NCBI GenBank assembly: GCA_002049455.2
Contig: KV918786.1
Location: forward strand, 186,001-250,000
Direction of reading: 5' to 3'
Length of the DNA: 64,000 nt
Origin: Porphyra umbilicalis
Lineage: Eukaryota > Rhodophyta > Bangiophyceae > Bangiales > Bangiaceae
The translations under genes were made by a program, and so were the position numbers. Every line of letters begins with the position of its first letter. Within the stretch, counting starts at the first letter, position 1. The notes under the pieces are model-generated. The model was given only the letters and a program-made list of their open reading frames with translations, did not search any database and had not been told where the DNA came from. This document shows positions 1 through 12,165 of the stretch, one piece after another.

Positions 1-172
1 ACGGTGGCAGCGAGGTCGGTCGACCCGACGGCACCCGCCGCGGCCAAGAACGTTGGCCGCCCCCGCCCCTCCAGTGCCTCGTCGACGGGGGTGGCGCCGC
101 GGCCGCGGTCGGCTGCGGTGCTGCCAACCCATCAAAACTGGTTGACAGTGCCCGCGCCGGCTGCGTCACCTT

Positions 173-275
173 TTTAGATCATCTAAATAAAAAACAAGGG
201 GAGGGGCGGGGAGGGCGCCGCCACGCATCATGCGTGGCGGCGCCCTCCCCGCCCCCCCCTCCCCTTGTTTTTTAT
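173..275. repeat. Two abutting hairpins with ATCAT centres
   Basis: Positions 173-187 read TTTAG-ATCAT-CTAAA. Directly after it a much larger foldback begins: arms of about 40 nt from 187 to 228 and from 230 to about 275, centred on position 229 in GCATCATGC. The arms match apart from four extra C in the right arm (252-259). The hairpin core is GC-rich, while its outer ends are A- and T-rich. Confidence 0.85.
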
Positions 276-520
276 TCTCCACGTCACACACGCCCGACGC
301 GCACGTTTAAAAACCGAGGGGAGGCGATAGAGTCGCGGCGTCGTCGTGCCCCTTCATCCGACCGGGCGGGCAGACACCCTCGCTGTTCCCCCGTGGCTGG
401 AGCTTGCGGTGCCCCCCGCCCCCCCCCCCCCTACCCGACGAGGGGCCTACGCACCCGCGGCGACGGTGGCAACGCCGCGCGCTTCCAGCGCCCCGCGGCA
501 CGCACCTCTGGCGGCCAGGC

Positions 521-582
521 GGGCGGCTGACGGCTGTGAGGTGGGGAGAGCGGGCGGCTGACGGCTGTGAGGTGGGGAGAGC
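521..582. repeat. 31-bp perfect tandem duplication
   Basis: Positions 521-551 and 552-582 are identical copies of a 31-bp unit beginning GGGCGGCTGACGGCTGTGAG. There are only two copies. Confidence 0.9.
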
Positions 583-1011
583 CGACGGCGTGAGACCCGG
601 TGGCGGCGGGGTGGCCCCGGCGGCGGCGTGCGTCGGCCATAGGCTGGGGGACGCGCCGCCTCGCGCCCGATCGGCGGCGACCATGCAAAAAACAGAGCGA
701 GGCGCAAGCCACCGCCAACGGGTTTTGAGCGGGGCGACCCGGCGCTGGGGGAGGGGGGGGGGGGCGGGGGGGGGGCGCCGCCGTCTCGCGGGCCGCGCGG
801 GTCGCCCCCCGCTCCGCGACGCGGCCGCGCGCAACTTGCGTTTTGAAACGCGGGGGAAGGGGGTCCCCACGGGTGCCCGGCGGGGTGCGCACGGACTCGC
901 CGCGTCAGCGGTGGGTGGGGGGAAGGGGGGACGCGCGGGGATCGAGGGGGGGGGGAGACCCGCCCGCCCCACAGCACGCAACGTTGGGGGCGACGCGTGG
1001 GTGTGCCGGCG

Positions 1012-1913
1012 CTGAGGCCCTTTCTTAGCAGTTCCTTCGTTCATGTGACGCTTCGTGTGACGAGCTCTCAGCTTAGAAAGGTCGCAGTGGGTTGTCCCTT
1101 CGTGTGACAGTGTGAGGCGGAACTTTTTCGATGAATTTAACCTAAGTGATTGTCGGTCTGAGGGCTGACTTCGAGCGCTCGGTTGCTGGGCTTGGCACGG
1201 GCGCACACCGATGGTGTAAAACACCGTGGTTCAACATATGCCATGAGGAAGACGCCTTCGTCGCCCTCCCCTTGTTGCCGGCGCCTCGTTGCCGAGCCAG
1301 ACAGCCTGAAATTGAACCCTTGGCGCCACGTTCGCCGAACCAGGATAGCCTCCCTGGATGGTCCATGCAGCAGGCTGTGCACAGCCGGGGAAGAAGTCCA
1401 TTCGGGGGCGCAGTTTGGGCCCACCATGATACCCGCAGCGTACGCTCGTATCGCGCTGCGGGCGTACTGAGGAATCCTCGAATTTGTGCTGTCGTACAGA
1501 AACGGCGACGGAGAGGCGGCCATCTGCCACAGGGCAGCGTAGGGGGCCAGCTGGTGATTCGGACAAGGCTGGGGGGCGTGGGGCGTCGCCGCCGAAGGGG
1601 GAAGACGTGGCCCGACTCGACTGTGGCGTCGCTTTCGGCTGCAGCCAGCAGGAGCCGACGGACTCGGATGTCCATCACACCAGTCGATTTGGAATTGATT
1701 GTTTCCAAATTCACACTTGAAGCCGTTCCACAAGACCAGCACGCCGCAAGGTCGATGTGATCACATGAAGCAACGTCGGAAAGTTCTTTTCGGACGTTGC
1801 TTCGTGTGATCACATGTGATCACATTGTTTCGCGTTGCAGCCAATAGCTGGCCGCCGCACATCGTCACATGAATCGTCACACGAACCAAGCCGCAGCTAA
1901 GAAAGGGCCTCAG
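1012..1913. mobile_element. TIR element of about 900 bp, non-autonomous
   Basis: The left end (1012-1060) and the right end (about 1855-1913) are inverted copies. Both outer ends read CTGAGGCCCTTTCTTAGC, followed by a subterminal part sharing TTCGTGTGACG and TTCATGTGACG blocks in swapped order. A second hairpin (1755-1816, around GTGATCAC and GAAGCAACGTC) lies near the right end. The interior is less GC-rich than the flanks and I recognise no transposase in it. No clear target duplication is visible, so the family is unassigned; a MITE-like DNA element is the simplest reading. Confidence 0.7.
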
Positions 1914-4437
1914 GCCCGTTCGCAGTTGCAAACCGTGTGACGGTATACCAGCGTGACGGCGGTAAATATCTGCGAAAGACCTTTGGCGTACCGTCTCGCA
2001 CATAAAATCAAGTACACAATTGTATTCGCCAGAGAGGTAGGATTTCTATCGCCATCAGGCGCGGACAAGACCGACCATCGAACCATCCACCGCGCTACCG
2101 ACCGCCATGCAGCTTGTCAACGCACGGCGACCGCCAACATGGACCCTTACCCCACCCTACGCGCGGGCGCCTTCGTGACGTCGCTGGCGGGGGTAGTGCA
2201 CTCTAGCCCGAGTATCTTTTATCACCCACTCAATACACAACCACTCGCGTTTCTTTTTCTCATGTGCGGGCTCGTTACGGTCCCCACAGGTGGACCATAC
2301 ATGTGTTTGCAGTCCACATTCCCCGTTCTCTCGGCGCCTGTGGTGCGTTCTTCGGCCCGGTTATATCCACTGCGGATATAACCGGGACGGATTCAACCGA
2401 ATTCAGTCTTTCTCCATTCTTGTCGCTTCCGTTCTTGTCCAGGGGGGGATAGCAACGAACGCGGTCGACCGGCCTCTACGATACAATCAACAGCGATCGT
2501 GGCTCCCGATCATCGTCTTCTGCACGAAAAATGTAGGCTACTTTCTCGTCGTACGATCGCCATAGAGGGTGGACAGCATTGGAGAAAGACTGTAATGACT
2601 GTACAGTGCAGTAGCCACGGGGCGACCGGCTCCCAAAAGTAAATACGACTGCATGACGCCATTTTTGTCGATGGGACACTTCCGCTTCAGTCTCGTGCAC
2701 TCGGCAAATTGCCGCACAAGAGACGCACCGCAACGGCAGCGTTCCTCTTGCCGGCGGGCCCGACGGGCGCCATCCACAGAAATCCCGCGCCACGGAGGTG
2801 TCAGGGCCGCCGCCTCGCTCCGCCGAGCGGCGGCGGAGCGCCGTCTACGTAGTGCCCTCCCAAACCGCCCGGAGATCCACGCTGCCACGCGGCTGTGGCC
2901 CCCTCCCCTCCTGACGGCCGGCCGCTCGGCTGCACGCTGTGCCCCCCCCCACGTCAGGGGGCGACCACGTATTCCCGCTCCCTGGCAGCCGCGCGGCGAC
3001 GGATCTGGGGCGCCCCACGACCGGTCCATCCACGGCCCGCTGGCGCGGGGGGGGCTTGGGCGCCAGCCGATCTCCCACGCCTCTTCCCGCACTCGCTGTC
3101 GTCCACGGACTGGGGCGGCGACGGTCGCGCCCCCGCCACGTCCGCGTGCCGTGCCCGTGATGGCAGCCTCGCCGCGGGTGCCCCCCGTTGTGGGGACAAG
3201 GCGGCACGACGGCGGGGGGGGCGCCGCGCCCTGACCACCGGCGATTGCGGCATCCCCAGAGGTGCCGGCGTGTCCCACGGCTGGGGGTCCGGGGGGGGGC
3301 ACCGTGCGGAGACCGCACAGGGGGCCGCCGCGCGTCACGCCTCACGCTGTCACGCCGACGGGGGGTGCCCCTCGGGCCACGACGCGCAGCGACGGTGGCG
3401 CCCCGCCGAGCGGCTACGTAGCGCCGTGAGGGCTTTGACGATGGGCGTGCGTTGGCGCCGGGCGGGACGCCACGGCTGGCAGCACGACTCGCGGCGGGGG
3501 CAGCAGCCGTCAGGTCCGCGACGGCGCGCTGTTGCGCCCTGCGAAAAGGGATGGCGCTCGCGCCTGCTCCGATTGCCCTACGCCATACGCCATACGCCAA
3601 ACAGCATCAGTACGTACTGCAGTTGTGGAGGCGCCCGAAAGAAGCGGGGTGGAACGCCACCCCAGACACCGTTTTGTTCGTGGCACCCCCCGCCACCTGT
3701 CCGCAGCCGCGTGTCCTCGCATAGTGCACGCCTGACAGCCGGCAACGTGGAGGCGGAAAGCAGCCGCAACGGCCGTTTGTAGCCAGAGGTGCGGATGCAG
3801 TGCGGAGCGCAGGGTGCACCCATGGCGTCCTCTCGCCGCCCGCTTGTTCTCCGAGCAGAGCGCTCACCGCCGGCAACGTAACGGCCCGTTCCCGGTGCGC
3901 GCGCGCTGCGAGGTGGACAGGCCAGTGCTCCGTGGTGGCACCGTCGATCACCCTGTGCCTCGTCAGGAGCGCGGGAGCAGAGACGCCAGCAGGCAGTTTG
4001 GGTGAGCGCCCAAGATACTCGCAACCAAAAAAGCACGACAAGCAACAACGTTCATGACAAAAACAGAGAAAAGAATAAATACAATGGGTGCGTCTACCAC
4101 AGTAGACGTCCGCCATCAGAGCAACCAGTCTCCCATGGACCGCCCCGCTGTGCGTCCGTGGTATCGCCCCCCAGACGGAACCACTGCCGGCTATACCCCC
4201 GCGGGTGAAAGGCAGATGCGATGAATTTTTCGACGAGCCGTGCGTGTACGCAAACCGGGAGACTCGCCGCCCGTGGCGGGACTGGCCCGGTCCCACCGTC
4301 CTTTGCCACCCCCCCCCCCTCCAAAGCGCCTATCCTCATCACCCCTACCCCCCCCCCCCTATACAGATCCCCACCCCCGCGCCGCGTCGCCGCGCCGCCT
4401 CCCGCGCCGACGGTGGCGGTGCCCCCCCCCCCCCCCC
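1914..4437. other. Intergenic, no gene recognised
   Basis: About 2.5 kb without a recognisable gene. The first 700 bp continue the lower-GC composition of the neighbouring element, and the rest is GC-rich. It contains a perfect hairpin with 13-nt arms and loop ACTGC at 2356-2386. A short open frame at 2140-2383 (+) starts MDPYPTLRAG but has no family signature. Confidence 0.45.
2356..2386. repeat. Perfect 13-bp-arm hairpin
   Basis: CCCGGTTATATCC (2356-2368), loop ACTGC, then its exact complement at 2374-2386. It lies in non-coding sequence. Confidence 0.85.
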
Positions 4438-6267
4438 CTACCACATGCCCTCAAAGGCGCCCTCCATCTCAAACGGCAGCGGCGAGTACCCGCCCGCCGC
4501 GTACGACGCGTCAGACTCTGACGACCAGCTGCTGCCCGAGAGGCTGCTGTGCAGCGACGAAAAGGGCGAGTCCCCCATCCCCCCCGCCCCCGCGCCCGGC
4601 GCGGCGCCGCCGCCGCCGACGCCGTCCACCCCGTCGTCGAGGCGAAAGGGGCTCGGGGGGGACTCGGGGAGGCCCGCCCCATCCTCCCGCACGCCGAGCA
4701 CCAGCAACTCCATCGCCGCCGCCGAGGGCGAGGGGGGGGTCCCCACCGCCGCCCCCGCCGCCGCCGCCGCCGCCGCCGCCACCGCCTCTGCCGCCGCCGC
4801 CGCCGCTGCCGCTGCTGCGGCCGCCGCCAGCGGCGGCGCCCCGCCCCACGGCGCCGCCGCCGCCCCGACCGACGCGGCCGAGACGGCGCCCCCCGAGCCG
4901 AGGAGCTCCCCCCCCGCCCCGCCGCCGACGCTGCCGCCATACGCAAAGTCCTCAAACTTCACCGCCGCCGCCGCCGCGCCCCGCACCGCCGGCGGGGGGT
5001 GGGGGAGCGCCGCCCACGCGCCGCCGTCGGCCGCCGCCGCCGCGTCGGGGGACCGCGTCGGCGGCGGCGGGGGCGGGGGGGGAAGCGCGACGGCGGCGGC
5101 CGCCGCCGCGCGGGCGTGACGGGCGAGGGGGGGGACGTGGCCGTCCACGAGGCGGGCCCGTGGGCCGCGTGTTGGCGCGACGGGGGGGGGGGGGGGGCGC
5201 CTTGACCGCCCCGCCGCCGCCCGCGGGGCCGGGCGGCGGCGGCGGCGCGGCGGCGGGCGCCACCGCCCCCGCGCCGCCGGTCCTGCCGACCAGGTGGGCG
5301 CCCCCACCGCCGCCCCCCCCCCCCTCCCTCCCCGACCGGCAGGCCCCCCCCCCCGAGCCCCCCCCCCCCCCCCCCCCCCCCCCGCCCCCCCCGCCCCGCC
5401 ACCCCCGTGCGCTTGCCCGCCTTGTGCGCGCGCATGTGGGTGATCAAGCTCAGCTCAAAGGGGAACTCCCGGGAGCACCCCGCGTAGGTGCACAAAAAGT
5501 TGCGCCCGTCGGGGCGCGTGCGGTTGCCGCCGCCGCGCTTGCGGGGGGCCGCTGCTGCCGCCCCCTTGACCCCGCCCCCCGCGTCGCCCGCCTTGCCAAT
5601 CCCGCCGGCGCGGCCGACCGGCAGCGCGACCGGCGACGACGGGGTGGTTGGCGACGACGAGGGGCGTGACGTCGAGCCGCCGCCGCCGCCGCCGCCCGCC
5701 GACGTTGGCCGCGAGCCGGCGGCCCCGTCGGGGGGACCGCCCCCGCCCGCCCGCGCGACCGCCTCGGCGTGCTGCTGGGAGCGCTGGTGGGCGAGCAAGC
5801 TGCTCTTCCACAAAAAGTGCCGGTTGCACAAGCCGCACGCAAAGGGCGCCTCCTGCGTGTGCAGCCGCGTGTGCGCGTCGAGGTTGCTGCTGCGCTGGAA
5901 GGAGCGGCCGCACCCATTGATGACGCACCGGAATTCGCCGACCGACGACGCCGACGCCGCGTCGGCGGCCGCGGCGGCGCCGGGGGGGGCGCCGGGGGGG
6001 GGGCGCGCGCCCCGCCGTCGGCGGCAGCGGCGGCGGCGGCGGCAGCAGCGGCGGCACGGGGGGCGGGCGCGAGCGCCGGCGCCATGCGGGGCGTGGGGGT
6101 CGGCGCGGCGGGCGCCGGTGCGGCGCCGACCGCCGCCGACGGGGGCGGGTGCGGCGGGGGGGGTACGCCGCCCCCGCCGCCGTTGGTGGTTGGGCGACGC
6201 CAAAGAGGGAGCCGCCGAGGGAGACCATCGGGTGCCCGTTGGACAGGTTGTGGGACGCCCCGTGCAT
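4438..6267 (-). CDS. C2H2 zinc-finger protein (three fingers), probable transcription factor
   Basis: Probable nuclear DNA-binding protein. Three C2H2 fingers are visible. Finger 1 (about 5933-5856) has C-X4-C-X12-H-X3-H, with core CVINGCGRSF. Finger 2 (5838-5769) has C-X2-C-X12-H-X5-H. Finger 3 (5498-5424), with core CTYAGCSREF, is C-X4-C-X12-H-X3-H and is separated from finger 2 by a Gly/Pro/Ser linker of about 90 residues. I chose the ATG at 6267 because it opens a non-Arg-rich stretch (MHGASHNLSNGHPMVSLGG). The C-terminus is Ala-rich and ends in a Ser/acidic tail near DSPFSSLHSSLSGSSW, which could be an activation region. The frame changes at the C8 run 6156-6163, at the run near 5982-6003 and again somewhere within 5170-5400. 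The first two have the polarity of one missing base each; the third may involve more than one run. No named family beyond C2H2 is assigned. Confidence 0.72.
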
Positions 6268-9098
6268 CGCGACGGCGCCGTCACGGACCGCGGGGGTCGA
6301 GGACGGGAAGCGGTCCCGCTTCCGCTCCCACGCTCCGCCCCTCTCCCTCCCCCTTGTGCGGCAACACCGCGGAGCAGTCAACGGATGCCGCGGCGGTGCC
6401 GATGGCAGAGGAGGCGGCGCTGCAGGTCGGGTGTTGAGGGTCGACGCGCCGCGTGTGTGGGACCACCCTTCACTGCAGGGCACGCCCTCTTCCCCGATCT
6501 CTGCCCGCCGCCGCCCCGCCGGCGGGCGCCTCAAGAACCCTTTGGCACGCCCCCAGCCGGTGGTGCGGCACGCGCTCAGGGCAGGCGGGCGGGTGGGTGG
6601 GGGCGCGCAGGCGCGGCCAACGCAAAGGCGGCGGCGGGGCGCGCCGTGGGGCGGGGAGAGCGGATAATGAAAAAAGCCGCCGGCCAATGTGAGGGGGGAC
6701 CCGCCCCCCACCCACAACCCAATCGCGCGCGGGGCTGGCGCCCGCCGTGCGCCGCCGCCTGCCCGAGCCGACGCGCACCCCCCCCCCGCCCCGCCCGCTC
6801 TGCCCGCCGCCGCCGCCGCCGCCCCCGCGCCGACCAGCTGTCGATTGCGACAGGGGTTGCGGCGGGCGTCGCCCTGCGACGCGCCGTTGGGTTTTGCCCT
6901 GCTGACGCGGGGCCGCCCGCGCTTCGCAGCTGCCGCGTCCGCAGCAGCCGAGCCCCCCCCCGCACGGCGCCCCGATTCCTGTCAAGGGCCACGGGTGGCG
7001 CCCCGACGCGGGGAGCGTGGGGGCGTCTCGTAAGCACGCGCCCCGGCGGGCTCGCCGCCACCCACTGGGTGACGACTACGTGACGGGCGGGGACACGCCG
7101 CGCGCGGTCGGGGGGCGGGATTTTCGCCTCGATTTTTGAGCCGCTGGCGCCCGCCGCTCACCGGCCGCCGCCGGCGCTACAAAGCTCGGCGCAGCGCGCG
7201 TGCTGCCTCGCGCCGGCCCCGCGACGCGCGGGGGTGGGTCACCCACCGGGGCACGGTGCCCCGTGACGCGGCTGTTGGGACCACAGCCAAGTCGCCCTCC
7301 TGACACCCCATTGGCTGCAGCCGGCAACGCGGTCCTTGCGCTGGCATCGGCTCGTTGGCGCGGGGAGTGGGGCGCCACGGGGCCGCCGGCGCGGCGCCCC
7401 CGCCTTGACGGGGGGATCAGGGGCGCTCGCCCCGCCGCCGAAAACGTGCCGCCCCGTGTATCGGGACACGTTGACAGACGTCCAGGGGGTATACTGGGGG
7501 CCTTGCCCTCCGCGCCTCGTCGCGCGTGCACAATGTGCGGCGGGCAGCGCGTCAGGTCCCATTTTGGGCACGTAGGGGCCCCGGTCGGCATGTCCCACCT
7601 GGACAGGTGACGGGTGCGGGCCGGCGCCATCAAGCCCCGAGGCGGCACCCAACGGCGCGGGTGGGGCCAGGAAGCTGCCCCCCAAAGGAACCCCCTGGTC
7701 CAATGCGGGGCACCCAATGCTGCCCCGCTGGAGCGTGTCCACGCCTCGGAGCGTCGTGTGCCCCATGCCAGATGCTGACGCGTGCGTGGGGATGCGTACC
7801 GACGCTGGGGGACCCCTGGAGCGGGGCACTCCAGGCCCCGCGCGGCGGACGCGAGCCGCGGCAGAGGCCACCACCCAGGATTGGCAGCCACTGGGCCTTG
7901 CCCGCATCCCAGTGGCCCGCTTTGATTGGGCACGGCGCCGCCTTCTGGGGGCCCGCCAGTGGCGTAAGCTGTGGTTTCGCCCTAGTGCCTAGCTAGGGCG
8001 CCTGCGCGCGTCGAGGGGCCGTGCGGCTCGCTGCGCGTCGCGAGGAATGCCGGGCGGCGGCGGACACACGCGGGAGGGGGGGGGGGCGCCCCACCGGATT
8101 GTGCGCCGGTGCTTTGGCAGAAGGGGCGGGCCAAGGGGGGCAAACGGGGGGATGTCGCCAGCCGCTCGCATCAGCTCGGGGCTCACCCACGGCTCGGTGG
8201 GGGCCTCGGCCCTCGGCCGTGGGGGGACGTGGGCGCGAGCCGTGCCAGCGACGCAAAAAAGGCGGGCCTCGAGTCACGGGCCCCCACGGCGCTGACCGCG
8301 CACGCCTGTGGGTGGCTGGCGTCTGCCCTTGTGTACCTCACGGGTCAGCGTCACTGGCACTTGACCGCGAGCAGGTGGCCGATGACGGGCGCCGACGGTG
8401 GCGTCCGCGACGGACGACCCGCAACCCGATCGCGGGGCGGGGAGACCTCCCATTGACGCGAATGTACTTAGGCAGGCGGCTGGGGCTGTGCCCAAGCACA
8501 AATAGAAATCGGGGGGGAGCCCGCTCGGTCCGCGCTCGTGCCGAGGCCCACGCGAGGACCGCCGCGGCGGCTCGCGAGGGGTGCTGGCGTGGACCGGCGG
8601 GAAGGCGGGCGGCAGCTGCGCCCCCCCGGCGGCGACAGCCGCGCCAACAGAGCCGCTCCTGCCCGCCGCGTCAACCAAACGGATCGTGGCGCAAGGGGGC
8701 CCCGCCACGCCTCCCCGCGCGCGCCCACACGTGCCCGTTGCGCGAGGGCCGATACGGCGCCGGCCTTGGGGGCAAAGCCGAGCGCAAGCGCCACGGCTCC
8801 CCCCCCGTGGTGCTGCCGTTGAGCCGGGGGGGACGTTGCCAGATCGGGTCCCCCCACGGACGCGTTGGCGGCGGGCGACGGGGCACGCGGGGGGGGGCGG
8901 GGCGCTGTCGTCAGCAGAAGCCTCCAAAATCCAGGCGGCGCCACGGCAGCGGCGCGACGCGACGGCCGCCCTGCGTGGCAGCGCGCGGCGCGCTTCGTGC
9001 CCCGTGGCTGGTGGCAAGCGGTGACGCAGGGCGTGATTTGTGACCTGTTCGGGCGGCCACGTCCCACCCCCGCCGAAACACAGTGAATGGCACAACTC
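6268..9098. other. GC-rich intergenic, no gene recognised
   Basis: About 2.8 kb. Open frames run on both strands throughout, as expected at this GC content, but none carries a recognisable domain. The part nearest the zinc-finger gene is presumably its promoter and leader. I saw no repeats beyond short G/C runs. Confidence 0.45.
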
Positions 9099-10080
9099 AG
9101 GGGACCATAGACATACGTACATTCAGGGAATGGCACTCGTCATCAACTCCTGATGACAGGGCATGGACAGGGCATTCACAGGGCATCAATTTGTATGGAA
9201 GATCTCCACGGAAAGCGCCGGCAAGCCGCGGCTCGCCCTCGCGGTCGCCGTATCGCCAGCACCGCAAAAGTTTGTCCCTACGACAGGCAGATACATCTTT
9301 TGGCCAAATATGTCTTCTACAACCGATCTTCGATCAGCCAAGGATGTATTTTATTCTCCAGCAGAGTTTTTTTGGGCCACCAGCTGGTGGCCCGTGTGAT
9401 TTCCAGCACTCTGCAGAGTGCTGGAAATTACATGGAGTCCCCAAAGAACAACCTGGCGTGCTTACTTTGAGACCAGTCTTTCGAGGCTATCGACTGATGT
9501 CGTACGGAGATTGTCCTTGCTTGTGTTTCACTGACGGCTTACGCATCGTGCACGCAACCGGGACTAAGAGTACCCTCCAGCGCCGGTCTCTCGACGCTCA
9601 CTGGCATGTCGTCCTCGACCCCATGGGGCCCAATACGGAATCAACCACCACGCCCCACGCGCCGTGGCCCACGGCAAAGGAGACCCCTCCAACCCACCCA
9701 ACCGCCCCCGAACCCCGCCCTCCTTGGCAGCTTTCTTTTCTCTGGTTGGGGCTGGAGGAACTTGTGTCTTACGTCGCTGATGTATGCTTGGTTGTTTGCT
9801 CCAGGATCGGTGGGTGCAGAGGGCCACAGTCGGTCGACGAGAACAAGGCCATAAACCTGCTATTACCCACTAGAATTGGAATTACTGTCAGGTTGAATAT
9901 CCAATATGCGCTGGAGATCTCCTCGGTACTCAACAGGTTACCTTCCCCAGGATATACCTTGGCATCTCGAAGGATATACCTCGACATCTTGCTCATATTA
10001 TTTCTGATACTTCAAGGCGGTGAACTGTTTAGGCTTTATCTTGAAGTGTCCTGTCAAAACATGGTTGGTGCTTATCCAAA
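9099..10080. other. AT-richer island with palindromes, unassigned
   Basis: This kilobase is clearly less GC-rich than both flanks. It holds a hairpin GTCATCA-ACTCC-TGATGAC at 9137-9155, a 20-bp palindrome at 9374-9393 (GGGCCACCAGCTGGTGGCCC) and, six bases later, a 30-bp perfect palindrome at 9399-9428. A 357-codon open frame (+, 9083-10156) crosses the island into GC-rich DNA but shows no family motif. A decayed mobile element is plausible but not shown. Confidence 0.4.
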
Positions 10081-10181
10081 GTGGTCGCTCGGCAGACCCG
10101 ATCTGCGCCGGTCGTGCCGGCGCTGCCGCTGCGCAGCGTGCGGAGCCCAGTGGTGAGGCACCCCCTGTGCCTGCATCTCCC

Positions 10182-10222
10182 ATGATCATCATGCTGGGGC
10201 GGTCCATGATGGAACGCCCCAG
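10182..10222. repeat. Hairpin pair with ATCAT and ATGAT centres
   Basis: CATG-ATCAT-CATG (10182-10194) is followed at once by a hairpin with 12-nt arms CTGGGGCGGTCC and GGAACGCCCCAG around ATGAT (ending 10222), with one mismatch. Confidence 0.75.
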
Positions 10223-11080
10223 GGGGACACGCCCTGTTCCACACCCGCACTCACCCCGTGGTCGTGCCGCCCCCGCGGCACGTTTGGGGCGCGCCCCGTG
10301 GCCGCCGTGGTCGGTACGCGCCGCCGCCGTCTGCGCTATGTATCCCGCCCCCAGTCTTGCCTGTCCGTCGGTCGCCACGGACAATGACGGTCGCCCCGTC
10401 ACGCTCTTTGTGACGCACCGTCCCCCTGCCCCCCCCCCCCCCGCGCGGCGACGGGGTGCCACGGTTCGACCGCGTGGGGGTGTGGCTGCCGCGTCTGCCC
10501 CCAACGACGGGTGCGGCGGCGGTGCCCCCTTCCGCGTGGGGGGAGGTTGGCGGCGGCGGCAGGGGCGAGGTGGGACACCCCACCGTTGGTTGGGGAGGGA
10601 GGCGGGGGGCGGGAGGAAGCCACCACCGCCGGCCGAGCCCCTCGGGGCGGTGGGGGCGCCCCGCCGCCGCGCACCCCCCCGCCTCGGCCCCGCCGCCGCG
10701 CACCCCCCCCCGCCTCTGCCCACCGCGGCTGCGTAGGCGCCTCCCCAGCGGGCGGCACGCCCAACGGCGGGCGCCGCCGCGGCCGGCGAGCGGCGCGGCC
10801 GCCGGCGAGCGGCGCGGCGGCGGCCGACGGGCGCCGCGGTGCCGCCCGCCCCCCCAAAAAACCAGAATCATGGCACGGGCGCTCCGCCCCGCGCGCGCCT
10901 CCACCGCCCGTGCGCCGTTGGGGCTGCTGTTGCCCCGCCCGCCGCGCCGCCGCGCGCCCGCGCGCCGAGCCGGCCGCGGCGGCCGCCACCGTGGCGGCCT
11001 CGGCGCGGGGGGGGGGAGCCGGTCGCGGGGCGGCGCCCCTTCACGGCCCCCCCCCACTCTGCACGCGCCTGCCCGCGCCC

Positions 11081-11190
11081 AACGTCGCTGCAGGCGGCAG
11101 CCCCAACAGAACGCCATTCTGTTCGGGCGTCTGTTGCCGAACAGACGCCCAACAGATGCGATTCTGTTGCGGACCTGTTCGGTGCTAGGC
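11081..11190. repeat. Foldback arm of the CTGTTCGG repeat family
   Basis: Starts GTCGCTGCAGGCGGCAGCCC and runs on in alternating AACAG and CTGTT blocks, including a hairpin GGGCGTCTGTT/AACAGACGCCC at about 11127-11152. It closely matches the reverse complement of the left arm of the element at 12166-12498, so it looks like a solo arm or a deleted copy. Confidence 0.65.
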
Positions 11191-12165
11191 GCTGGATCTC
11201 GGGATTTTGGGCAGGACCGTGCAGCACATGTGATCGAGAACGGGATCAGGAGCTCCAGATTAGGGCTATTGGGAGAAAAGGCTTGCGAATACAAGTTGCA
11301 GTCCAACGTGGGCAGACCGTAGCTGCTTTTCCAATACATGTGAACTGCACAATTCCTGGTCTGACGGTCTGAGCAAGGCTCTTGCGTCATGCCCACAAGA
11401 CACGGAGCTACTCCTTTACTCGCTTCTACAAACACGAGCCTCAACGCACCACCAATCCAACCTGGTGCGAACAAAGACAGAGAAGCCCCACGAGAAGTAG
11501 AGTGACCCAGTAAAACGGTGAAGCACACGCCCAAGACAGAGAAGGCCAGTGCGCCTGTTCCCACAACGACCGCGTGCGGGAAAGCGCATGCAGATCATGA
11601 TCGCCGACAGAGCCACTAGCGCTGCAGAGCTGAGATCGTGCCACAGAAACAGTCCGCAGCAAGTCGTGGGGGGGGGGGGGGGGGCTTGGGGGCAGGGGAA
11701 CCGCGCGCAAGGAGAACGCCATGTAACGCACCACAGGCGAGTGAGAAGCGCGCCCAGAGGCCATGCACCCACAGAGAAAGTGAAAAGGTTGACGGAGGGC
11801 ATTGACGTCAGGGGGGAGGCAGTGGAGCTGGGCAGTTCGTGGAACGAGTGGTGTTCGTGGCAGTCGGACGAAGGTAGCGGTTGCCCAGCTGGGAAGCCAT
11901 CGGCCAATGGCACGTGGGTGGTTGAGAAGACGAGGTGGAAGGCTGCCTGCACGATGGACGAGCTACACATAAGGACAGGGCTGGCTGAGTCCTATTTAAG
12001 ATGAAGTAGCGACGATGTGGCACGGCAGTCCATGACAGGATGGCAGACATGCCTTCTTTGAAGACTGAAACAGACTTAGGCATTCAAAAACTCACTAACC
12101 ATCATAAAGAGAGCCGTTACTCGATCCAGTTCCTGGCAGTGGAGAAACCGACACACGAGACAGAC

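Larger units (their letters stand above)
1..1012. other. GC-rich intergenic, no gene recognised
   Basis: I see no conserved coding sequence here. Open frames on both strands are Arg/Pro-rich products of GC-rich DNA and share no motif. The stretch holds two abutting hairpins (173-275), a 31-bp tandem duplication (521-582) and several long G or C runs (for example 747-772). Confidence 0.5.
10081..12165. other. Intergenic with repeat arms, no gene recognised
   Basis: GC-rich from 10081 to about 11080, then mixed. It contains a hairpin pair at 10182-10222 and one arm of the CTGTTCGG repeat family at about 11081-11190. The stretch 11190-12165 is lower in GC, with open frames on both strands but no recognised domain. 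Confidence 0.4.

Noticed and set aside
5361-5393. Programmed ribosomal frameshift sites at the G/C runs
   Set aside because: No slippery heptamer plus pseudoknot pattern, the runs differ in length and phase, and a missing base in consensus explains them more simply; kept only as an alternative in the findings.
9083-10156. 357-codon plus-strand frame across the AT-richer island
   Set aside because: No conserved motif, and it continues unchanged from low-GC island into GC-rich DNA, which a real gene would hardly do.
11416-11970. Minus-strand hydrophobic frame as a membrane-protein gene
   Set aside because: A frame of equal length runs on the plus strand, hydrophobic segments are irregular and no family pattern is visible.
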